Below are positions 12,680 through 23,698 of a stretch of DNA of 64,000 nucleotides, piece by piece. The notes under the pieces are model-generated. The model did no database searches. It had not been told where the DNA came from and was given only the letters and a program-made list of their open reading frames with translations. Numbering within the stretch: position 1 is the stretch's first letter; each line of letters opens with the position of its first letter. The position numbers were made by a program, and so were the translations under genes. Source of the DNA: Acridotheres tristis (lineage: Eukaryota > Chordata > Aves > Passeriformes > Sturnidae). The DNA lies in the NCBI GenBank assembly GCA_037013685.1, contig CM072894.1, forward strand, positions 4,032,841 through 4,096,840, given 5' to 3'.

Positions 12680-12971
12680 AACCAGTTTGTGTACCGGGAT
12701 GGTGGCTACACTGCGGACGTGCCAATGCCCTACAGGGCTCCAGGCTGCATCATTCCAGAGGCCCCAGCTGCTCAAGGGGCTACAGCAGAGATCTTTGAAG
12801 ACACCTGCTGCAATGGCACGATGCAGAAACAGGTGGCAAGCCTGGCAAAAGAGGACAGCAGCACCCAGAGGTACAGCGCTGACCCCACTGTCTTCATTCC
12901 TGAGCGGGTCGTGCGGGGAGAGCTGGATGAGGATGGGTACATGACACCGATGAGAGACAAACCCAAAACAG
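12680..12971 (+). CDS. ERBB4: ERBB4 penultimate coding exon (human exon 27)
   Basis: ERBB4 is the neuregulin/HRG receptor tyrosine kinase, and this exon encodes part of its cytoplasmic tail. Translation starts NQFVYRDGG and includes [28 protein letters not shown] and [17 protein letters not shown], all matching the vertebrate tail. The exon enters in phase 0 after the AG at 12678-12679. It ends after one base of a split codon at G12971, followed by a GTAAAG donor. That G joins AC of the next exon to make Asp in the sequence T-D-YLNP. The coding length is 292 nt, two codons shorter than the human exon as I recall it; the gap falls after RDGG. Visible phosphotyrosine candidates lie in VYRDG, QRYSAD and GYMTPM. 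A CYT-2-type transcript would join exon 25 directly to this exon. Confidence is very high for identity and boundaries. Confidence 0.98.
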
Positions 12972-13556
12972 GTAAAGTATTGGCTTTCCAGAGAAGCTCC
13001 TGGTCTAGCCTGCCTGCATTTATTCTCTTTTTACATCAGCTGCTTCTCATCAAACGTGGCTTTATTTAGCTACCCGTCATGGCCGAAGCATTCTGACTAG
13101 GTTAATATACCTTTACATGGGGATTTGGTTTTCTCTCCTTAATTTTCTGCTTTGAAATGCTCAAATGTGCCAGTATGTCAAAGTTGGTAAGTCCTCCTTT
13201 TACTTCTTTTTGAGAAATAACAGGAATGAAAAAAAGCCCCTTCTCTTACCCAAACACAAATTTTCAGTTATTTCCAAGGAAAGGATCTATCTTCAGCCAG
13301 CCATGGTCCCAACTTTGCTTTGTTTATTGATCTTATTCTTGGCATTGTGCTTGGTAAATGTCACGTTGAACCTATCACAGAACTGATACACACAGCTGGC
13401 ATTTTATACCCGAGAGAAGTCTAGGATTGAAAGAACAAGATGTGCTTTAAAGAGGGCATCACTGCAAGGGGAAGATTGCCTAAATCTGTGCCAGCTCAAC
13501 ATGCTGCACTTCCCAGCTTGTCCTCATTCATTTCTTCCCCTTTAAATAATGACAGC

Positions 13557-13649
13557 GTTCATTTAGATGTAAGGGGATGTGCCATTATTAATTTGCTACA
13601 AAGCTTTGCATTAGCTTTAAAGAAATTAATACATGCAAATGTAAATGAC
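13557..13649 (+). repeat. imperfect long inverted repeat in intron 27
   Basis: The left arm (13557-13594) and right arm (13622-13649) share complementary blocks. CATTTA pairs with TAAATG, and CATTATTAATTT pairs with AAATTAATACATG with one bulge. The loop contains AAAGCTTTGC. The right arm also holds an octamer motif, ATGCAAAT, at 13633-13640. The stretch could be a hairpin, a MITE relic or a conserved regulatory element. Confidence 0.5.
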
Positions 13650-14936
13650 AAGTCACTACTTGTGTTTGCTAAGAATTTGGAAGCCACTTGTCCTTTGTGT
13701 CACATGATGGAGGAATGGAGGGAGCCCTGGCAGTAGCAGTGGTTGGAGTCTCCTTTGCAAGAGATTTACTTTCAGTGTGAGCCCACATATATGTGGCCAT
13801 AGAGGTGCACACTAGGGATCCTCAGAGTTCTGCAGGAGCCACCTGAGCCTTCAGGGATGTGATAGTAGCAGTTCAGGAGAAAGCAGCTCCTTGCTGACCC
13901 CCTAGACACAGACACAGGGTTGTGGCCACACACTGTGTGTGCCATGCCAGATGCAGGGTGCAAATCAAAGCACTGCTTGGCTGTCATCACTAAAAATAAT
14001 AGTTCCCACTCTTCAGCTCCTACTCAGTGACATCTTAGCTGCGGGTTCAAAGATGTTCACTGGGTCTTGAACTTTTGCCTTTCATAGTTTTGGCCCCCTT
14101 CTGGACAAAAACAGATAATCTCTTGCACCAGGACTTTCTCTGGAGGTGTATGCAGAGCCCTTGAGCAGCACCATGCTGCTGGAAATGGGGTCTTAAATCC
14201 ACAGCAAGTGACTTGAGGCAACTGTAACCTGCTCCAAGTCCCATTTTGCAGCTGATCTAAGGCTCCCTTGTTCCCTTTCCAGGGCTCATTTGTATAATTT
14301 TTTTTCATAATGCTTCAAGGCCCTTTGTCCTTCAGGGATGGAAGGTTTTTAATCAGGCAAATTGTTCTGTTAGAAATGAAGCTGTCCTAAAAGTTAGCCC
14401 TCGGGGATAGGCTTTGTGCAGAGAGGCTGAACTAAGATTCCTGTGGAGTTTTCTGGATGGAAGGACTGCAGAGCAGAGGGTTTGCTAACAGGTCCAAGGC
14501 TGCAGAGGCAAAAGCTGGTCAGTGTGTTTGGGTCTGTAGATCAGACAGTGGGAGGGAGTCCAGGGGAGCACATGGGCTGTGGCTCAGTAAGAGCTGTAGT
14601 TTACTTGGCCAGTGTGTGTGGACACACACATTTAGAGAGCTAGGGAATTACAGCTTGGGAATTCTTTTCAGGCTTGGATTTTTCCTGACTCTCAGGTCCA
14701 TTCCCAGGCTGACAAGCTGACTGCAGCTTCAGTTAGGGAGGAAGTCTCTCAGAGTGATAAACATGGTGACAAACAGAGTAGAATTCATAATAAAGATTAA
14801 CACCTGGTGTCTTTCCCGTGGGATATATCCTGAGGTGCTGTCCCAAGGATGTTTTTCCCAGTTTCCAATGAACTACTGTCCTGTCCTAGCTGCACGTAAC
14901 ACACTTTAAATACGGGCTGTCCATACAATAAAGTTG

Positions 14937-14942
14937 CCCTTT
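14937..14942 (+). terminator. ERBB4: possible intronic poly(A) signal in ERBB4 intron 27
   Basis: An AATAAA hexamer is followed 25-60 nt later by a GT/T-rich stretch (gtgtgttgctgtcctttctc). That is the usual layout of a cleavage/polyadenylation site. It lies about 300 nt upstream of the last coding exon. Use in vivo is unproven. Confidence 0.3.
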
Positions 14943-15097
14943 TTTCCCCAAAAAAGGTCCATGTGTGTTGCTGTCCTTTCTCTCTCTTTGCAGCGCAGTA
15001 ACCACAGTGTGTTTGATAAATCAGTCTTCCAAGGTATCTGTTTTAACCCGTATTATCTGTTTAGCTTGTGAATACTTCATTTTACACAAGTGTTTAA

Positions 15098-15679
<582 letters not shown>

Positions 15680-15770
15680 TGGCTGTGCTCTCACTCAAGT
15701 GGAAAGGCAAACCCCTTCTAGCTGCCTCACTCGTACTCTCTCACTCCCCCTTTCTCCCTGCCCTTGCCCA

Positions 15771-15917
15771 TCCTTCCTCCCTCCCTCCCTCTCTTTCTCC
15801 CATGAGCTTCCTCTTCTTGCCAGTTCACTCATTTTTGATATTTCTAAGTGAAAGGATGTCTTGGAGTTGGTTGCAGATTGGGTTGGGAACCTGGAAGGAA
15901 GGAAGGAAGGGAAGAGA
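15771..15917 (+). repeat. pyrimidine tract and facing purine tract in the 3' UTR
   Basis: A (CCTCC/CCCT)-rich tract at 15771-15800 is followed by a (GGAA)n tract at 15893-15917. The two are partly complementary and could pair in the mRNA across a loop of about 90 nt. Confidence 0.6.
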
Positions 15918-16714
15918 CTGAAAGAAGGAGTGTACAACCTGGCCTTTCCCACTTTCAGCAGATGCAAGGGGTTGGATGCCCAGAGAAGCCAGGTGGTACC
16001 AGGACAGGCCAGTGGCAGTGCTGCTGTCGAGCTCGTTCACAGTGCTTCAACCAGACACTGTAGGGAAAGCCACAGAAAGGCTGATTCCTCCAGCAAGAAC
16101 TGATGAGAGTCTGCACAGCATTCCTGGAAATCTCCATGCAATTTCCATCAGGGCGAAAAATGGACAATTTTTATATCCTGTGTGATAGCGTAGTAATTGA
16201 GATTGAGAATCCAATTTCTTTCTCTAACAGTTTCTATCCCAGCAACTGGAAATGGCTAACACAGCTTTTCAAAAACATTCAGATCTTCATTGTGGCTTTC
16301 CAAGAAATGATGATGTGACTCCCACATACAGCTAAACCCTTCTTCTGAGCCACACCATGATTTCGTGCCAATTCCCAGCCACAGAGACTCCTGCTCAGAA
16401 CTGGTACCTGACATGACCATTTTTGTATGTGTGCCAACACAACAAACACTTCAAACACAAAATATCACTCAGAAGTGAGTAACAAAACCACACCTCCAAT
16501 ATGTTCCTTTTGAAGCTAAAAAATCGGGCCAAGAAATGAAGATTTGTATGCCAAAAGCTTTGCTTTCCTGTTTTATACCTGCTGACTATAACCACTTCAA
16601 AAGATTGTCACTAATTCTTCCCTCTTTTTCTTCTTCATGGTCATGAAGGGAGCTGGGGATGCTGTCAGGCAACACTGAGGACAAGACAGAGAGCTGAAGA
16701 GTCTGATGTTCTAT

Positions 16715-16732
16715 GGGGTGGGGTGGGAAGGG
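16715..16732 (+). promoter_or_regulatory. G-quadruplex motif in the ERBB4 3' UTR
   Basis: Four G runs (GGGG-T-GGGG-T-GGG-AA-GGG) have loops of 1, 1 and 2 nt on the sense strand. This meets the canonical G3+N1-7 pattern with very short loops, which favours a stable RNA G4. Function in this transcript is inferred only. Confidence 0.6.
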
Positions 16733-17242
16733 TCCTTAAAACTGGAAGACAGACACTGGACTGGAGAAAACGCACATAGCGGTTCACTGGAAAGTTAGTT
16801 TGCACTTAACCTCTGATTTTATTTGAACTGTTTTCTGGATTTTGAATGAAGCAATATGGAAGTGACCAGCAACATACAAAAATAATAATTTTAAATTAAA
16901 AAAAAAAAAAAAGAAATATAAATTATTTGTAAAGGATGACTGTGGAAATGCCAAAACGAAGCAAATCAAGTCTTTGGAACAATGTGTGCCACTTGTGAGA
17001 GGCCGATGCAGTGACTGCTTCAGAGAATACAGTGACAGAGCAGCCAGCTCTTCCTGCTGCTCTGTCAAGGACAGCAGAGCAAGCCCTGGAAAGGATCAGG
17101 GGAGGCAAATGTCCTGCTCTGGCTTGCAGCACAGCACAGAATACCATTTTTCTAAAAGGAGGATTACTCTGGCACAGAAGACAGTGCATATGAGGTTTGA
17201 GAAGTCAAAATGTGCATGATCTGCAGAGCTTTCTGTCAAAAA

Positions 17243-17250
17243 TGTAAATA
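17243..17250 (+). promoter_or_regulatory. Pumilio response element match (TGTAAATA)
   Basis: An exact match to the PUM/FBF consensus UGUANAUA in the 3' UTR sense strand. It is one of five in this UTR. Confidence 0.4.
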
Positions 17251-17961
17251 AGTATGAGTCAGTCTCCTTGCACTTAGTTCTGCTTTTATCAACCTCAGTT
17301 TTTAGGTAACACCCCCTGACCTGCTCCTCTTTGGAAATCTCTTTCAAACCAGAGTTCTGGACGTTTTTAGTGACCTGGGGCAGATGGAGCTGGGAAAGGA
17401 GGTGTAAGGGCCAGAGACACCAAGGCTTGCTTCTGGCACACCAAGACTGTGTGTCAGAGCATTTGTGAGCCTACTTCCCACCAAACATCTTAAGGAACTA
17501 TTAGGTACCTCTGGAGATCTGCCTGTCTCTGTCCATCAGGGCTTTTAAAGGGAAGAAACAATACCTGGTGGAGAGCAATCTCGGGTGATGCAACAATATT
17601 TCAGTTTATGCACCTCAGCTCTGCTAGGGCTGAGATCTTTGGGGTTACCTAACCTGGCAACAAAACCAGCTACAGCCAGTGGTCTGGAAATGGCATCACC
17701 CTCCTCTAAATCCCTCCCATTCCAACAGCTTGCCACCTTTAATCTTAGGGCAGCAGAGGAAGGGAGTAAGAAACAAGCAATAGTTACCTGAAGCTTGGTG
17801 GCTGCGGGTCAGCTTGACAAAGGTGTGAAGAGATGTTAAACCTGGGTTTTTGTTACCCTTGTAGGTGGAAAACAAAGAGTGTGTGATCACAAGGCTGGTT
17901 CAGCCAGCGAGCTGTTTGTGCACCAGGTGTGCCCAGGCCAGCTGCAACCAGGTGTGCATCA

Positions 17962-18038
17962 AGTACACAGCTGAAGGTTCTGAAAGCAGCAAGAACAAGT
18001 ACAGTACACAGCTGAAGGTTCTGAAAGCAGCAAGAACA
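17962..18038 (+). repeat. tandem duplication, 36-bp unit at 41-bp period
   Basis: Two identical 36-bp copies (17962-17997 and 18003-18038) start with AGTACACAGCTGAAGG and are separated by 5 bp. Perfect identity points to a recent event. It lies in the ERBB4 3' UTR. Confidence 0.95.
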
Positions 18039-18622
18039 GATCTTTGAGCTGTTCAAAGGAGATCTTGGGTCAAGTGGTTTGTGGTGGTGAGACCAAATGG
18101 CCAGCAGACCTCTGTCATGGGACAGATGGATACAATCCTGCACTGAGGGGACTCTTCTGGAGCCTCTGGTGGCTCCTTACCATTTTAGTGGGACAGAGGC
18201 ACACACAGAGGGTGGCCTGGATGGCTGCTCCAGGGAAGGTTTGCCCACAGCAGTGCTCACAGGCTGTCACCTGATGCACAGGTCAAGGGACAATGCTGCC
18301 AAGCTGCCAGGGGACAGAGACCAGCACAGGAATGTGGGTGTCCCATTTCAGCACTACCATAGGGAGGTGGAGAAAGGCTGATTTATCCCTGAACAAGTCT
18401 TGTGACAGAGTAACTCCTAATGGAGAAAAAAATGTAAAATAAAATGCTGGCACAGCTCACGTATTTGAATTCAGAGATGAGCTCAGAGGCTGCTGGGCAG
18501 AGGCAGGCACTCTTCCAGACCCAGACACTGGGATGGAGCTGCTCACAAAAGGTGAGGCCTGTTTGTTCCTCTGGTGATGAAGTAGTGCTCATGTTAGAAA
18601 CAAGCCCATGGAGTAATCCAAA

Positions 18623-18630
18623 TGTAAATA
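18623..18630 (+). promoter_or_regulatory. Pumilio response element match (TGTAAATA)
   Basis: An exact UGUANAUA match in the ERBB4 3' UTR, about 190 nt downstream of the first internal AATAAA (18438). Confidence 0.4.
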
Positions 18631-18921
18631 CTGGAGGGGTTTAACAGTTTAACATTTTGTTTCTTACAAGGCTTGAATTATTTATTAATTTTATTTGTTG
18701 ACTGTGGGTGTGCTATAATATATTAAGTAGCATGGAAATGCAGATGTTCCTGCAAGTGGGGCAGCAAGAAAGCTGGAGCAGGAGCTTGGGCTCTGCCTGA
18801 CAGCCAGGATGAGCCATGCAGAGCCATGCTAGTGGGGTTTGGGATGGCAGAGAACAGGCAGAGGCTTAGTGAACACAGTGATTTGGGATGAGGGACAACT
18901 CCACACACTGCAGCCTCACAA

Positions 18922-18937
18922 TTTTTTTTTTTTTTTT
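18922..18937 (+). repeat. T16 homopolymer in the 3' UTR
   Basis: A run of 16 T followed by (GTTATTATTATT). Low-complexity sequence within the ERBB4 3' UTR. Confidence 0.85.
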
Positions 18938-21130
18938 GTTATTATTATTTCCTGAGCTTCTGGCTTGAGTTGCAGTTGCACAAACTGGCCCTTGGGTTCC
19001 ATGCCATGCCAGTCACTGCCCCTTGCCCAACAGATGGGGCTGTGTGGTGCTGTGAACCAACCCAAGGAGCAGCATTATCTGAACCCTGCCCCTTTCCTCT
19101 GGAAGAGAAGTTCTGAGCTTAGCTGGCAGGTTTTACCTCTTTGCAACAGATAGTTTAATCACAGCTAAAGAAAAAAAGAAAGGGATACTGAGAGCAGAAC
19201 TGTTTGGCTGCTTTAATCTGATCAGCAGAAACACTTGGCTGTCCTTAACTCCCACCTTTGCCTTCCTGGGTATTGCTGCTGGCTTGGGGAAAGAACTTGG
19301 GCAAGTGCACATGGCAAGATCATGGCAAGCATTCAACTGGGATTCATAGGGGATGAAAGATAAGGGCCAAACTCTTTAGTGCATAATGACAGGTTTGGGG
19401 GAAAAGCACATATAACCACACACAAAGTGCATTTTGTCAGCACAAAGCAGCAGGTGAGGATATCAGCAGAAGTACTTTGGGTGTAATTCACTCTCTAATG
19501 CCACAGAAGTGTCTGTACACAGCACACTTAGATTTTGTGGGTTTTAGAATGCAGTCTCTTGTTTATAAATGTTCTCCTTCCTGCTGTCATGGCCTGTGTG
19601 ATGGGAGAGCAGTGCCCAGATTTCCAAGAGCACGTTTTTACCCAAGTGTGGATCAGCCGTTGTCCAAGGCACAAAGCAACGTGCTAAAGGAAGGAGAAGA
19701 ACAGCTTATTTCCTCCTGATCTCTTCCAGTTACTTGTCCTGGCTGTTATTACCTACCCAAGGGTCATTGCAAGCAGACACTGGGGCAGAGTGACTCACTG
19801 TAACATAATTGGCTGAAACCAACTACTTTTACATTTACTTCTTCAGATCTTTTCAGATTTTTCTTTTTCTGCAGAACAGCCAGGAGGGAATTTTACAAGA
19901 CCATAGGCTCAGATGTAGCAGAGTATTTACAAGTGTATTTCAAACAGGTCATCTCTCTCAGGTAGCAAGAGATGGAAATAAATCTGCAGTAGGAGCCACC
20001 ATGTAGGTCTGTTTCAGGTACCCTGAAATCCTCTTCTGTGTATGAAGAAATGCTGTATTACCCCTGGATGTACCACTTATGTGGTAGGAAATGTGCTTCT
20101 TGATTGCAAGACTCATATGCCATGATCTGAGACCTGTTTCCACTAGAGATCTCACCCTCAACCACCACCAATCCCAGCCCAGAAGGAAGGAAAGTGGCAG
20201 CTCTGGAAGAGCAGCTCAGCCCTGACTCTGTGGATCCAGTCTTCCCAGAGCTTTAGGTGGAGCTGGGCAGCACAGAGGAGAAGTAGGAGTTGTGAGGGGA
20301 ATCAGCCTAGAAATACAGCTTGGTTTTGAGCATGGAAAATCAGATGTTAAAGAAAAAAAAATTTTTTTTTGGTCTAATGGTGTGTGTGTGTGTAGGTGTT
20401 GCACATCATGGTGGCAGCTAATGGAATGATGGGGTTTGAGCTCCTTTATTCTGTCTGGGAGATGAGGAGACTGGCACAAGGCAGAATGAGGCTGTTGGTC
20501 ATGTAATTCCCCAGCATAGCTGGCAGCATCCCCACGAGCTGTGCTTCCCTGGCAGCCCAGGAATGTCAGCCTGGGCAGGAATGTCTTTACAGGAGGGACA
20601 GCAGCCACTGCAGCACCCACGAGCACAGCCAGGAACACTCCCATCCAGCGTGCCAGCCCTTCAGGGAGGAAGGAATGGGAGCACCAGAGGTGCCCGGGGC
20701 TGGCAGCTGGGCAGTGCCCACGAGTCAGGGCTGGCTGCTGCCCTCACCCTGCACAGCTCCCACCCTGCTTTCCCACGTGCACTTCAGAACTGTGGAGCTC
20801 ACATAGGTGGCTACATGCTTGGAAGGATGTTTGGCTTGAGGGTGACTGGTGAAACAGAGGCTTTAGAATATTGGGAGCCAGGCCTGCAGTTTTCAGTCAC
20901 CTCTTTGGCTCTTAGAGGGCACCTCAGAGGGGACGATGTCACCCCCATTTCCCTTTGGCCAGGCTTTTTCAAAAGGTGGTGGCACATGAAGTCTCTGCAC
21001 CTGCTCATTTCCACCTGTCACTTGCTATAGTCACTCCTGTGGATCTTCAACCTCTGCTGCTGGCAAAACAGGTCATCTGTGGTTATGTAAAAATCTTGGA
21101 TTTGGGCTTAGGTTGTTTTTCAGAAAGCCA

Positions 21131-21148
21131 GGGCTGGGTGGGGTTGGG
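21131..21148 (+). promoter_or_regulatory. second G-quadruplex motif in the ERBB4 3' UTR
   Basis: Four G runs (GGG-CT-GGG-T-GGGG-TT-GGG) lie on the sense strand with loops of 2, 1 and 2 nt. It is a canonical G4 pattern. Confidence 0.6.
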
Positions 21149-22102
21149 TGGCTGACTGTAGTGCTGGTGTTCCATCAAGCAGTTGTCCCACAGAGTAGCC
21201 TCAGTGAAGCACCACTGTGTGTGTGGGATTCCCTCTTTTTTATTTTCTGCCTGTTGCTAAGCATTTGTTATAAAGGTGGAAAAGGTCACCGTTACAAATG
21301 GGGCTTTCAGACTGGGAACAAATAGCAAATAAAAAGCTATGTGGTTAGAAGCACCGCTCTAAAATGTCCAAAAATCACATCTCCATGTTAGTTTTAATGT
21401 TATTTTAGCACAGTTTTATTTTACCACTGTGTGGAATAGTGGTTGGTTCTGATGCTCTTGAGGAAATCACAGGCAGGTGAGGCTGTTGGTGATGGCTGGG
21501 ATCTGCCTGTAAGTTTGGACAATGCAGAGCACTTTGTAGGGAACTTTGTGACTGATGGTGGTGGGACTCAGTGGGGCTTGAACTGTAGCCAGTCTTATCT
21601 CCTAACCTTCTGCCCTGGGCACCCTCCAGCTGGGGTCTGTGGATGTGTGAGGGGGAAGCCCAGTAGGAAACAAGAGGAATCAAAGCTGGGGATTTTTTCC
21701 CTTTTTCATTATTTAATTTTAGAAGTGAGCTTTGTGGACCTTGGCAGAGAGAGGTTTTAAGGGGAGTTTTGTAAGGTGTTAGGCAGTGTGATTAGTTATG
21801 TCCCAGTTCTTCTCCCCTCACCAATAAAAAAGCCATGAAATCACGCTCCAGGGGTGCTGAGGATGAACCCTGTGGGGTGAAGGTGCATCCTGCCCAGCCC
21901 CTCAGGCTGCTGGCTCAGCTGTGACCAGGGCCACCAGTACACGGAGCCATCACTGAGCACTGCTTGCCAGCACTTTGGTCCCCAGCCCAACCTTTGAGCT
22001 CTCCTGGGGTGGGGGGGAAACATTGTATTGTCCATAGCACTCTGAAGACTAAAACCCTTTTGGGATAACCACAGTAGGGAACTGTGAGTGGTATTTTCTA
22101 AG

Positions 22103-22110
22103 TGTAGATA
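22103..22110 (+). promoter_or_regulatory. Pumilio response element match (TGTAGATA)
   Basis: A UGUANAUA match with N = G, in the distal ERBB4 3' UTR. Confidence 0.35.
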
Positions 22111-22982
22111 TGTATGCCGTTCTTTCGAGGTAAGGTACTCTGACATATGTAGCATAAACTGGTCCTGCTGTTAAATGGGTCGATTATTAACTGAGCAGCT
22201 GTGTAGGGGGTAGCTAACTTTGAATGCATGAAATCACTGCTCCTCTGGACATGGCATGGGGAGCAGGTACTGGCTACTTGTGGGGGTACTTATGGTGGGG
22301 TTATGCAAGAGGAAAATGCGGGTGAATGAGGTAACTGGTAATTTTTAATAGCATTTTAAAGATGCAAATTGGTAGCCATTCGATACATTATTCACAATGA
22401 TTTTAATCCCTTCTTTTGCCCAGTTTTTGCTGCTTCCCCAATATTGTAAGCTGGAATGGCTAAAGAGGTATCAGTCCTTGTAGAGGGAAGGGAAACTGAA
22501 GGGAAAAGAAGTCTCTTTTTAATAACAGAGATAGCCAAATTTTATTTCCTGACCTGGTGGTCTTGAACCACTGACTTCTCAGATGAGGCTCAAATTCAGG
22601 CCCGGGGTATGACATCACTGTCCCCTTGGAATCAAAGGCTCCCACCTGGCAGGTGACACTGAGCTCCTGGTGACTCCTGATCATGGTGCCAGCCCAGAGG
22701 AACCAGCAGCATAAGTGGGGTGGTCTGGATTTCTGTCAATCCTCCGAGTTCTGAAAGGGCCACCACATGAAACAACAATACTTCTGCCTTATGAAGTACC
22801 TTCAGAAGAAGAGAAGTGTCGGTGTGTTGGGGAAGACACTCATTTCTTGCAAAGTGATGCATTCAGAGTTAGCTGCCTTTCTGGAACAAAAATAAAAAAA
22901 AGAAATTCAATACCTACTGTATGTTACTTTGAAAATGTGAATAGTATTTTTATAGCTTGTTAAAGACACAGCTAGTTGCATT

Positions 22983-22990
22983 TGTAAATA
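22983..22990 (+). promoter_or_regulatory. Pumilio response element match (TGTAAATA)
   Basis: An exact UGUANAUA match in the AT-rich distal 3' UTR. It lies 77 nt from the next match at 23060, so the two could act as a pair. Confidence 0.45.
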
Positions 22991-23059
22991 AGGATAATGT
23001 TGCTTTTATTTTCCTTGTGGACACCATTGTTTGGAACATAATTGTCCTTAGGGTTGATT

Positions 23060-23067
23060 TGTATATA
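23060..23067 (+). promoter_or_regulatory. Pumilio response element match (TGTATATA)
   Basis: An exact match to the optimal PUM site UGUAUAUA, paired with the site at 22983, in the last 700 nt of the UTR. Confidence 0.5.
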
Positions 23068-23381
23068 GGTAATTTGCTTGTGATTTAAGCCGCTCCTCCC
23101 CTTTCCTTTCTCTCCCTTCCCACCCTCTGGTTTTGGTTAGAAGTACCATTTTCAGCATTCTGTGTGATTCCGTGTTTTAGCACTGTTGTGGTGTGTTCAG
23201 ACTTTCTGCACTTGCTTACACAGTAGGGTATGCCAATCGTGTGTGGCGTAATGTTACTTTAACCTTTCGTTTCTCATATTTTAGCTGTTGAGAATTATAC
23301 ACTGTTAAAATACTTACTGACCTGGGTTAATATTAGGTACATATTTTAGCATAATTTCCCTTCTTTTCATGGTTTCTCGGG

Positions 23382-23440
23382 TTTTTCCTTTTTTTTTTTT
23401 TTTTTTTTTTCTTTCCTCCCCTTTCCCTTCCCTTTTGTCT
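23382..23440 (+). repeat. T22 and polypyrimidine tract near the end of the 3' UTR
   Basis: A T22 run (23389-23410) continues into a C/T-rich stretch of about 30 nt. It is a candidate binding site for PTB- or HuR-type proteins, and its length is also likely to vary. Confidence 0.8.
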
Positions 23441-23692
23441 TGTTTGGAAGCTGGGAAGAAACCTCTGGATCTTCTCTTTGTGTGGTTCTATTCCCCACTC
23501 CCGTGTGCAGCCCGGAGTTTCTCCTCATGGTCCTTGGGGTAGAGCTTTATCTGTTTGTTAAGGCAAATGTAGACTGCGACCCACCTTGCATCAACCCACG
23601 CTCATCCCAGCTGAACAATTTGAAAACTGTTCTGCCTTTTTGTTACATGAATCTGTCAGAAATATATTTTTAATTTAATATAAATGAAATTC

Positions 23693-23698
23693 AATAAA
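23693..23698 (+). terminator. ERBB4: ERBB4 distal poly(A) signal
   Basis: A canonical AATAAA sits in an AT-rich context (tttaatttaatataaatgaaattcAATAAA). A GT-rich element (gtctctgtgcacatgtg) begins 12 nt beyond the hexamer, and cleavage is expected at about 23710-23720. Base composition shifts to a more GC-rich, non-UTR character immediately after it. Confidence 0.8.
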
